20,947 bases of DNA, from assembly GCA_904419095.1 (NCBI GenBank), contig CAJFQT010000011.1, positions 1-20,947 on the forward strand, given 5' to 3'. Both the position numbers and the translations under genes were made by a program. Shown one piece after another: positions 5,590-14,500 of the stretch. The notes below the pieces were generated by a model, which did not search any database, was not told where the DNA came from, and saw nothing but the letters and a program-made list of their open reading frames with translations. Positions within the stretch are counted from its first letter, which is position 1. Each line of letters begins with the position of its first letter. This stretch comes from an uncultured Clostridia bacterium (GTDB lineage: Bacteria; Bacillota; Clostridia; TANB77; CAG-508).

Positions 5590-7498
5590 TGAAGATAATC
5601 AATTGTTAAGAAAAAAGACAATTAAAGAATTAATTGCACCTTCTGGAATTGATGCTAGTAAAATGGATCATTTGGAAATTATATCAAGTGTTAAAAGATA
5701 TGCGAGAAGTTTCTTTATTTCGACACTTCCTCGTATGTGTACATTCCCAGAATTATTTAGAGATTTATACTTCTTTGGAGATATGAATACATCTGTATAT
5801 ATTACACCAATTTCAGAAGCTAGATCACAAAGTGAATTAAATAAAACAATTAATGAATTAGAGACAGAAAGAATTGTGGCAGCAGATAGAGGAAGAATTA
5901 ACAGGGAAAGTACTTTGACTCAAAAAAGGTTTGAGGCAGAAAGGTTAAGAGATGAAATTGCGGCAGGTTTTAATAAAATGTATGAGGCATCTGTTGTATC
6001 AACACTTTTTACGTATAATATGGAAGATTTAGAGAGATTGACAAAATTACTTGCAACTGAGCTTTCAAAATCGTTAGTAGGTGTTAGAAGTGCTTGGGCT
6101 ATTCAAGAAGAGGCTTTTCAATCTAATTTACCATTGATGAATGATAAAATTAGAAAAACTCATGATTTTGATAGTCGTTCAATGGGAACTGTATTTCCTT
6201 TTACAACATCAGAAGTTGGACATTCTACTGGAGTTCCAATAGGATTTAATAAACAAACTGGAACACCTATATTATTTGATAATTTTCATCCATCACTTTC
6301 TAATTATAATATGGTTATATTTGCTAAATCAGGTGCTGGTAAATCTGTTACAATGAAAACTTTGATTTCAAGATCTTCAGTTTTAATGGGGATAGAAAGC
6401 TTAGCACTTGATGCGGAAGGTGAGTATACTGTTGTAGCAGAAAGCTTAGGTGGAATAAATGTTGTATTTAGTCCTAATTCTAAAACAATAATTAATTTAT
6501 TTGATATAGAACCTGAAAATGTAAAAGATGAAATAACAGGAAGAGAAAGAACAGTAGTAAATGTAGAAAATAAAGTAGAAGATGTTACGCAAGCTTTAAT
6601 TACAATGGCTAAAGGTAGTACAAGAAGTACAGATGTAAATGAGCTTACTAAACAAGTAATAGCAGAAGCAGTTAGTGAAGAATATGCAAGTTTGGGAATT
6701 AATAGTGATCCTAAATCATTATATAAATCTAATTCTAATGCAAGAGATAGATTATATAGTGAGAAAAAAGAAATGCCAACAATAGGAAGTTGGTATAAAA
6801 GAATTCAAAGAAAGGCAGAACAAAATCAAAATCCAGATTATAGCTTCCATTATAGTTATTTGCTTAAGGTTATGAAGCAATATATAAGAGAATATAATGG
6901 GCAAATGGCATATTTTGATGGACAATCTACATTTGAGTTACTTGATGGTTCACCATTTATTAACTTAGATATATCTCAATTAGAGGAAAGATTTGCAAGA
7001 CCACTTGCTCAACAAATTTTACTTTCTTGGATATGGGAAAAATTTGTTAAGAAAAATAGTGAAGATAGAACAAAAGCTAGAATGAAGAGAGTTATTGTGG
7101 ATGAGGCTTGGATGTTATTACCTTATCCAGAAGCAGTAGATTTTTTAAATACAATGGCTAGACGTGCAAGAAAAAGAAACGTATCATTGGCGATAATTTC
7201 ACAAAGATTCCAAGATTTTTATGAAAATTCAGCAGTACAAGTAGTTTTAACATCATCTGATACGAAATTATTTTTAGCACAGGATAAATCAGAAATTCAA
7301 TATGTTAAAGAAGTATTTAAACTTAGTGATGGAGAAGCAAACTTTTTAACAACTTGTTTAAAAGGTGAAGGATTACTAAAAGTAGGTGGCGATACAGCTA
7401 TTTTACAAATAGTTCCTACTTCTAAAGAATTTGAGTTTGTTGATACTAACTTAAATAGTATTGTAAAGAGAAATCAAATAAAGGAAGGAAGAAGATAG
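5531..7498 (+). CDS. virB4: VirB4-family T4SS ATPase
   Basis: A 655-residue ATPase that powers pilus assembly or substrate transfer at the cytoplasmic face of the membrane. Walker A is AKSGAGKS at residues 265-272, with the catalytic Lys at 271. Walker B is VIVDEAW at 521-527, with Asp524 and Glu525. An RRARKRNVSLAIISQ segment follows, as in TraC/VirB4 proteins. Residues 30-230 carry the region before the motor found in this family. I chose the ATG at 5531 because AAGGAGG lies nine bases before it. The ATG at 5477 has no such site and lies deeper in the upstream gene. The protein is shorter than a typical 800-residue VirB4, which fits the missing N-terminal part being the separate upstream gene. 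It ends in TAG, and the next ATG follows nine bases later in the same frame. Confidence 0.93.
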   Translation: MFKKQKKQLQEEEERKLTNNEDNQLLRKKTIKELIAPSGIDASKMDHLEIISSVKRYARSFFISTLPRMCTFPELFRDLYFFGDMNTSVYITPISEARSQSELNKTINELETERIVAADRGRINRESTLTQKRFEAERLRDEIAAGFNKMYEASVVSTLFTYNMEDLERLTKLLATELSKSLVGVRSAWAIQEEAFQSNLPLMNDKIRKTHDFDSRSMGTVFPFTTSEVGHSTGVPIGFNKQTGTPILFDNFHPSLSNYNMVIFAKSGAGKSVTMKTLISRSSVLMGIESLALDAEGEYTVVAESLGGINVVFSPNSKTIINLFDIEPENVKDEITGRERTVVNVENKVEDVTQALITMAKGSTRSTDVNELTKQVIAEAVSEEYASLGINSDPKSLYKSNSNARDRLYSEKKEMPTIGSWYKRIQRKAEQNQNPDYSFHYSYLLKVMKQYIREYNGQMAYFDGQSTFELLDGSPFINLDISQLEERFARPLAQQILLSWIWEKFVKKNSEDRTKARMKRVIVDEAWMLLPYPEAVDFLNTMARRARKRNVSLAIISQRFQDFYENSAVQVVLTSSDTKLFLAQDKSEIQYVKEVFKLSDGEANFLTTCLKGEGLLKVGGDTAILQIVPTSKEFEFVDTNLNSIVKRNQIKEGRR

Positions 7499-7507
7499 GA
7501 GGAAGTA

Positions 7508-10500
7508 ATGAGTAGGTTATTTCAGAAAAAAAGTGTCTTACAAAAGATTGCTATAGTATTACTTATAACCTTATTATGTTATTGGATAGTTCCTACTTAT
7601 AGTCTAGGTTATTCTTGGGAAGAGCTTGGTGGAGATTTACTTAAAGTATTGATGCAGTTATTAGTAGGTTTGGGAGATATTGTTACAGGATTATTAAACC
7701 ATTTTATGCTAGGTACAGAGAGAATGTATTCTTCGGTCATGCTGAATAGGGATAGTGTAACTGTTACTGATCCCGAGGGTGCTTTATATGCACCGACTAC
7801 GGCAAATCCAGATGTAATATTAGGGCTTAATAAGGATGCAAGCGGTGAAACTGATGATAAAGAAAATGAAGAAAGATTAGTTGGTGGTATTGCTTGGGAT
7901 AACGATGATTGGCAAATTCCAAATATATTATATTCACCAGAAGCTATTTTTTCTAATAGAGTTGCTGCATTAGATGTAAACTTTTTGAATCCAAATGAAT
8001 ATACTGCTGTACAAGATAATAGTCAGAGTGCAAATAAGGCATCAGAATCTTCGGCTACTTTTTTAAGAGAAACGATTGCAAGTTGGTATGCGGGATTTAG
8101 GAATATTGCAATTGTAGCTCTCTTAACAGTATTAGTATTTTTAGGCATAAAAATGGTGTTGGGTTCTGTTGAAGAGAAGGCAAAATATAAAGAAAGTTTA
8201 AGAGATTGGGTTGTTGCTTTGTGTTTAGTATTTTTTATACATTTCATAATGTCTGGAATATTAATGATAACACAGAAAGTTACAGATTTATTTAGTCAAG
8301 CATCAAGTGATATAATAGTACAAGTAACAGATGATAGGGATGAAGCACAAACCGCTAAAGATCAAGCAGATGAAGCTGTAGCTAGTGGTGCTGATAGAAA
8401 TACTGTTAATACAAGTACATCAGGAATTAAATTTTCTGAAAATTTAATGGGATTAGTAAGATTAAGAGTTCAAAGTGCAAATGCTGGTGTAGCAGGAGCG
8501 TATTTTATAATATATTTTGTTTTAATAGGTTATACAGTAATGTTTACATTTACATATTTTAGAAGGTTTTTATATATGGCTTTCTTAACAATGATTGCTC
8601 CATTAGTTGCAATAACTTATCCCATAGATAAGTTAGGAGATGGTGAGGCACAAGCTTTTACAATGTGGTTTAGAGAATATATAATGAATGCTATGATGCA
8701 ACCTTTACATTTAGTGTTATATACAGCTTTAGTTTCTTCTGCTACAAATTTGGTTGTACAAAATCCAATATATGCATTAGTTGCAATAGGATTTTTAATT
8801 CCAGCAGAGAAATTTATTAAATCTATGTTTGGATTTAATAAAGCTTCAACACCAGGTACTCTTGGAGGATTTGCAGCTGCTGCAGTTACAGCTGGTTCTT
8901 TGAAAAGTTTGGCAAAAGGAATAACTGGAGGAGGAAATTCTTCATCTGGTGGTAATAATAAAATTAGAACTGCGTCAGATGATGGCAATAATAATTATTT
9001 ATCATCTGATGATGATTCAGATGATAATGTATTAACAGGATTTAATGGTGGTTCTGGAAGTAATGGTTATATAAGAGGTGCACAAAATTCTGAAATGCTT
9101 CCTCCTGAGACAGGTCAAAATAATGGTGCAGGAGATGGTACACTTGCCGGATATAGTGCTCCACCAAATGAAGGTGAACAAGATAGTGGCAATAATATTG
9201 AAGAAAGTAATGGAAGAGCAACATTATTTCCAAATGGAGATCCAAATGATGCTGGAAGAGCTAGATTATTTTCAAATGATGGTCAGAGTGTAGTAGGAGG
9301 TAGTGTTGTTTCAAATAATAATTATCAACAAGGAACAGGGGCATCAATTAATGATGGAAGAGCTAGATTATTTACAGGTGATGGTCAAAGTGTAGTAGGA
9401 GGTAGTGTTGTTTCAGCTAATTTTGGACAGGGAGACAATGGAAATAATAATCCATTAAGAAATAGAAATTTAGCTGGAATGATACCAGAATCTGTAAGAG
9501 CAAGAGCAGGAGATTTTAAAGCAAATGCAGGAGCTATGAAGAGGACAGTTATAAAAGGTGTAAAAAGAAACGTTGGTAAAGCAGGAAGGGCTGTTTGGAG
9601 AAATAAAGGTAGAATAGGAAGAACCGTTGTTAGAACAGCAGGAGCTGCTACAGGAGCAATAATTGGTGGAACATCAGGTGTTATAAGAGGTGTTATGAAA
9701 GGTGATCCATCTGCGGCATTAACTGGAGCAATTACTGCGGCAGCAGTTGCAGCAAATGTTGGTAACAAAATGGGCGATGCAGCTGTAGATATAGCTGGAG
9801 GTGCTGCAAGAGGAATAGGTTCTATGAGAGATGATTTTAGAGAAGAAAAATATGGTTCAGAACGCGCTGCTGAAATGAAAAAAGAGAGGGAATACAATAA
9901 AGGTTTGAGACAATTTTTACATGACGAACAGCAAATTGCTGAGGCTAAAAAGGTTCAAACAGCATTAGAAAAACAAGGAATAAAAGAAGATTTTAGTAAT
10001 ATTATGAAATCAAGATATGATTATGTTAGAGCCGGAATTAAGAATGATGATATAAAAAGAGCACAGTTGGCAGAAGCAAGGAATGGTATTAATGGTAATA
10101 CACATGGTGACTATATAAAAGTAGCTAAACAAGCTGAAAAATTTGGAATAAATGCTAGTACATTTACTGATGATAAGAAATATAATGAACTTGTAAATTC
10201 TATGGCTGCAACCTATGGTGGTGAGGAACAAGCTAGATATGCAATTAGCCGTTTAGCTGAATTAAAAGGAACAGAAGAACAAAATAGTGCTCAATTACAA
10301 AAAAGAGATGCAAACCAAAGAGCTTCAAGAGAAAGAAATGGAAATTCATCTCAAGGTGCATCACAATCAGAAGGCCAAGCCGGTAATAACCCTGCTTCTG
10401 AAAGTCCAACAAGGGGAAGACAAAGAAATTCATCAGGCGGATCTTCAAGGAATTCAACAGGAGGACGACAAGGAAATACATCAGAAGGTTCACCAACTAA

Positions 10501-10540
10501 TCCAATAGGTAATACACCAATTGGTCCTACAAATAATTAG
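7508..10540 (+). CDS. VirB6/TrbL-like polytopic T4SS channel protein with long C-terminal extension
   Basis: A 1010-residue membrane protein. Two N-terminal hydrophobic segments (13-33, 45-65) precede an extracytoplasmic stretch with PEAIFSNRVAALDVNF. Six more membrane helices follow at about 196-216, 230-253, 325-347, 351-372, 388-408 and 413-432, the layout of VirB6/TrbL proteins, which form the inner-membrane channel. Residues 212-231 read LGIKMVLGSVEEKAKYKESL, close to the pilin turn motif. From about 450 the protein is soluble: a Gly/Asn/Ser/Asp-rich zone with short tandem repeats (about 568-636), a basic and Ala/Gly-rich region (660-780), a charged helical region (780-910) and a low-complexity tail to 1010. 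AGGAGG precedes the ATG. Family assignment rests on topology, motif and position after virB4. Confidence 0.8.
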   Translation: MSRLFQKKSVLQKIAIVLLITLLCYWIVPTYSLGYSWEELGGDLLKVLMQLLVGLGDIVTGLLNHFMLGTERMYSSVMLNRDSVTVTDPEGALYAPTTANPDVILGLNKDASGETDDKENEERLVGGIAWDNDDWQIPNILYSPEAIFSNRVAALDVNFLNPNEYTAVQDNSQSANKASESSATFLRETIASWYAGFRNIAIVALLTVLVFLGIKMVLGSVEEKAKYKESLRDWVVALCLVFFIHFIMSGILMITQKVTDLFSQASSDIIVQVTDDRDEAQTAKDQADEAVASGADRNTVNTSTSGIKFSENLMGLVRLRVQSANAGVAGAYFIIYFVLIGYTVMFTFTYFRRFLYMAFLTMIAPLVAITYPIDKLGDGEAQAFTMWFREYIMNAMMQPLHLVLYTALVSSATNLVVQNPIYALVAIGFLIPAEKFIKSMFGFNKASTPGTLGGFAAAAVTAGSLKSLAKGITGGGNSSSGGNNKIRTASDDGNNNYLSSDDDSDDNVLTGFNGGSGSNGYIRGAQNSEMLPPETGQNNGAGDGTLAGYSAPPNEGEQDSGNNIEESNGRATLFPNGDPNDAGRARLFSNDGQSVVGGSVVSNNNYQQGTGASINDGRARLFTGDGQSVVGGSVVSANFGQGDNGNNNPLRNRNLAGMIPESVRARAGDFKANAGAMKRTVIKGVKRNVGKAGRAVWRNKGRIGRTVVRTAGAATGAIIGGTSGVIRGVMKGDPSAALTGAITAAAVAANVGNKMGDAAVDIAGGAARGIGSMRDDFREEKYGSERAAEMKKEREYNKGLRQFLHDEQQIAEAKKVQTALEKQGIKEDFSNIMKSRYDYVRAGIKNDDIKRAQLAEARNGINGNTHGDYIKVAKQAEKFGINASTFTDDKKYNELVNSMAATYGGEEQARYAISRLAELKGTEEQNSAQLQKRDANQRASRERNGNSSQGASQSEGQAGNNPASESPTRGRQRNSSGGSSRNSTGGRQGNTSEGSPTNPIGNTPIGPTNN
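9212..9415 (+). repeat. Tandem coding repeat in the VirB6-like C-terminal region
   Basis: Two 60-base copies (9254-9313 and 9356-9415) are nearly identical and both encode GRARLF, two variable residues, then DGQSVVGGSVVS. A shorter unit at 9212 encodes GRATLFPNGD. The full copies are 102 bases (34 codons) apart, so repeat number can change without a frameshift. Confidence 0.8.
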
Positions 10541-10563
10541 ATCTAATATAAGGAGAATGAAAA

Positions 10564-11514
10564 TTGAGTATTGTTAGATTTTATAATAGAAATAGAAAAA
10601 CTATATGGCTAATGATTATTGTTATATTATTTGTTTTATTTATTATAAATGCTTTAAATAATTTTTATGCAAAGAGAAGTAGAAGTAGTGATAATTCTAC
10701 TTCTCAACAACTAAATGGGAATAAAACATATGTAAATGAAAGTCAAGCAATGGTACAAGGACAAATAACTTCTGAGAAGAAACAGCAAGAATTTGGAGAA
10801 TTAATTGATGAGTTCTTAGGATATTGTAATAATAATCAAGTACAAGAAGCATATGGTTTACTTTCAAATAATTGTAGAGAAAAATTATATCCTACACAAG
10901 ATGCATTTTATAATGAATATTATTCTAAGATATTTGACTCTAAAAAAAGTTATGACTTTCAGTTATGGTCAGCAATTGATAAAACATATGTATATTTAGT
11001 GAAAATATTTGAAGATATGCTTTCAACAGGAATTGCTGGTGACCAAAATTATATTCAAGAATATATTAGCATAGTAGAAGAGGGCTCACAGTATAGAGTG
11101 AATGTAGGAGGATTAGTAAAAAATATAGAATATAATGATTCATCAGAAAAAAATGGGATAAAAATAGAAGTTGTAGAAAGTGATGAATATATGGATTATA
11201 CTATATATCATTTTAAAGTAACAAATAATACAACTAAGAATATTTTATTAGGCTTAATTGATGATGAGGATTCTATAAATGTTGAAGATAATCAAGGAAA
11301 TGAATTTAACGCAGGATTAATGGAACAGGTTGAAGATGATTTAATTGTGGGTGCAAACTCTACTAAAGATATAGAAATTAGATTTAATAGGTCATATTCT
11401 ACTCAAACAGAAGCGAGAAGAATAAATTTTACTAATATTATAAAAGATTATGATGCATTTAATCAAAATAGACAAGCATATGAAGATGTAGTAGAAATTA
11501 CAGTTAATTTATAG
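10564..11514 (+). CDS. Single-pass membrane protein with NTF2-like domain, VirB8/TcpC-like candidate
   Basis: A 316-residue protein starting at TTG, with AAGGAG eight bases before it; no in-frame ATG fits better. One membrane helix (14-32) is followed by a polar linker. Residues 75-185 look like an NTF2-like fold (helical EFLGYCNNNQVQEAYGLLS, then a strand-rich half). The last 130 residues form a beta-rich domain with VTNNTTKNILLGLIDD and an extracellular look. VirB8 and TcpC proteins have this arrangement (short cytoplasmic end, one helix, NTF2-like domain outside) and act as a T4SS assembly scaffold. It lies between the VirB6-like and hydrolase genes, which fits. Sequence similarity to VirB8 is not visible by eye, so this rests on topology and context. 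It ends in a double TAG. Confidence 0.6.
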   Translation: MSIVRFYNRNRKTIWLMIIVILFVLFIINALNNFYAKRSRSSDNSTSQQLNGNKTYVNESQAMVQGQITSEKKQQEFGELIDEFLGYCNNNQVQEAYGLLSNNCREKLYPTQDAFYNEYYSKIFDSKKSYDFQLWSAIDKTYVYLVKIFEDMLSTGIAGDQNYIQEYISIVEEGSQYRVNVGGLVKNIEYNDSSEKNGIKIEVVESDEYMDYTIYHFKVTNNTTKNILLGLIDDEDSINVEDNQGNEFNAGLMEQVEDDLIVGANSTKDIEIRFNRSYSTQTEARRINFTNIIKDYDAFNQNRQAYEDVVEITVNL

Positions 11515-11536
11515 TAGAAAAAGATAGGTGAGGTGT

Positions 11537-14500
11537 ATGGCAAAATTAGATTTAAAGGGAAAATTAAAAAATGCATTAATTAGTTTTGGTACAATTGTAC
11601 TCATAAAGGTACTTCCACTTTTATTAATCGGTTCAATAATATTTAATTTGTTGAATTTTGCGAAGGAGCTAATTCAAGGAGATCATACTTATGATGAAAT
11701 AATCTCAAAATTAGATACTGAAAATTTATCTGATTTAATAGAGGTAAAAGGCAATGAAGAAACAGGATATTATTGGGGATTTGTGGATGATATTGATACT
11801 AAACTAGATAGTGTTATAGAGGAATTAACTAACAATGCAAATACTGTAACAATAAAAGATAAAGCTTTGCTTAAAAAAATGATTAAAGCAGAGCTTGTTA
11901 CGCAATATCCTGATTTGGGCGGACCAATTTTTTCTACTGATAATACATATTCTGGAAGTAGTGAAGAACGAGCTAAGAAAATGCTTGAGGATATGACTTT
12001 AGATGAAAAGGTATCACAGATGCTTTTCTTATTAACATCTAATTCAGGTGATTTAAGTAAAAATGCAGGTGGATATATATTATTGGATGGATTTGATTTT
12101 AGTAATACTAAATCTACAGTTGAATCTGCTTCAAATAATATTGAGCCAGTTATAGCAACAGATGAAGAAGGAGGAGATGTTGAAAGAGCATTATCAGGTT
12201 ATCCAGATGCAAGAAGTTATGGAGAAAGTCAATCTTATTCTAAACTAGAGGAAGATTATACTAATAAAGCAAATGCTTTATTAGAGATGGGAATTAATAT
12301 GAATTTAGGACCTGTTGCTGATGTTTCTTCTGAAAATTCGTATATGGGAAGAAGGAGTTTTAGTGATGACTATACAGTAGCGACAGAATGTGTTAGAAGA
12401 GCTGTTAGAAGTATGAAAAGTGCTGGGCTTATGACTAGTGTAAAACATTTTCCAGGATATTCTAATGCAACAGATACTCATACAGGTCAGTATACTGATT
12501 CAAGGACTATTGAAGAAATTCAACAGGATATAGCTGTTTTTGATGCAGGAATTAGCGAGGGAGCTTCTACAGTTACAGTCTCACATATAATTGTTGAAGC
12601 TATAGATGATGAGAATCCAGCAAGTTTATCTACTAAAGTTATAAATGAAATAAGGGATTTAGGCTTTGATGGAGTTGTAATGACAGATGCCATGAATATG
12701 GAAGCGGTTGATTCTATTGAAGATAAATATGTTAAAGCTATAAAAGCTGGAAATGATGTTTTAGAGGTAACTGATTTTGATGGTGCGAAGCAACAGATTT
12801 TAGATGCGATTAGCAGAGATGATATTTCTGTTGAACAAATAAATGAGTCAGTAACAAGAATTTTGACTATGAAATTTGAATATGGTGTAATTCCAGTTGA
12901 AGGTGAAGATGAATCTGATCAAGATGACATAGAAATACAAGAAACAAGTAATAGTTTTCAGGGTGCAATACATTTAAGAAGAGTTATGCCAGATAAAGAG
13001 ATTGGTGCATTAGAAAATGTTAGTACAGGAGTTCCAACAGAACAATATAAATATGTTATTACTGATAATGTTGGTTTAGGAACTAAACAGGAAATACCAG
13101 ATCTTATTAAAGATAAGATGGAAGGAAAGTCCATGAATGGGCTATATGGTACTACATATGATAATTTGTCTTATTTGACAATACCTTATTATAATTTAGA
13201 AGGAGAAGTTAAACAGGGACATTTAATTGTAAATAATGCTTTGGCTGACGAGGTTCTTCTGATTTTTCAAGAATTATATAAGGATAGGGTAAAAATTAAT
13301 AGAATTGATATACTTGAAGATACTGAAATGGGTATCCAAGATAGATTTCTAGGTAGTGATGTTGATGAAATAAGCTATGCTATGAAACTTGATAGATATT
13401 CTAGGTATAGAAATAATACTTCCGGATTTAATGATAGAGTAGGTTATGATGGACAAGAATCTACTCATGCAAGTGGATGTGCTATTGATATAAATCCTTT
13501 GATTAATCCTATAACGAGATCAAATTCTACAGCAGAAGATAAATTTTATCCAACTAATGCTGAAAAATATACAAATAGAAATGATTTATCTTGGTCAGAA
13601 GAAGAAAAAAATCAGAAAATAGATGAAAATTCTAAAATTTATGAAGTGTTTAAAAAATATGGATGGTCTTGGGGAGGAGAAGCAGAAGGAGAATATAAAG
13701 ATTATAGCCATTTTGAGAAAACAGATTTGACTGTTAAAACAGTTATAACAAATAATGATTCTTCTGATTCATCTTCAGATTCTTCGATTTCAGGTGGTAA
13801 TGAATTTTTATTATCAATAGATGAGCCAGATCCTAATTATACTGGTTATAAATGGGAGATAGAAGACAGAGATTTAGTTGAGCGTGTTGTTACGAGAGAA
13901 TTTGGTGGTGATTATACAGGTTCTGTTTTGGTAGCTCAAATAATAAGAGATTTAATGATGTATGAGAATACACATAAATTTGATGATATTGATGAAAAAT
14001 ATGGATTTAGTGGTTCTTCAATTCCTGATCCTCCACAAGAAGCTACACAAGATGCGAAAGATGCAGTTGCATTTGTATTTGACGAAGGAAATTCTGCGGT
14101 ACAACATAAAATAATGTGTTATTATGCAAGGGATTCAATGTATTCAGAATGGCATGAGAGTCAGCATTTTATTGTGGAGTATCAATATAGGTTAGGTAAT
14201 TATACATTTATTACTAGGGCTTTTGATATTGATAGTATGCCTTTTCCAGAAGGAGTAACTCAACCTAAAGAAAATTTATCACAAAAAATTCAAAATATAG
14301 TAAATGATTCTTCTACTTCTGAAAAATATAGTGTTTATGTAAAAAATTTAAATTCCGGCAATATAGAAGTAAATCTTAATAATGAAAGAATGCAGTCTGC
14401 TAGTTTAATAAAATTGTTTATAATGGCTACTGCATATGATGAAAAAAGTCAAGGAACGGAAAAAGGAAGTAGTATAAGTGAATCTGATATAAAAATAATG

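Noticed and set aside
4342..7498. Reassignment of TAG to an amino acid in this organism
   Set aside because: virB4, the VirB6-like gene and the 316-residue gene all end in TAG at sensible places, virB4 with a good ribosome site for the next gene directly after it. One odd TAG is better explained by mutation, error or local readthrough.
8617..10496. Several minus-strand and second-frame open stretches over the VirB6-like gene
   Set aside because: They lack ribosome sites, have biased composition mirroring the real gene, and show no recognisable domain.
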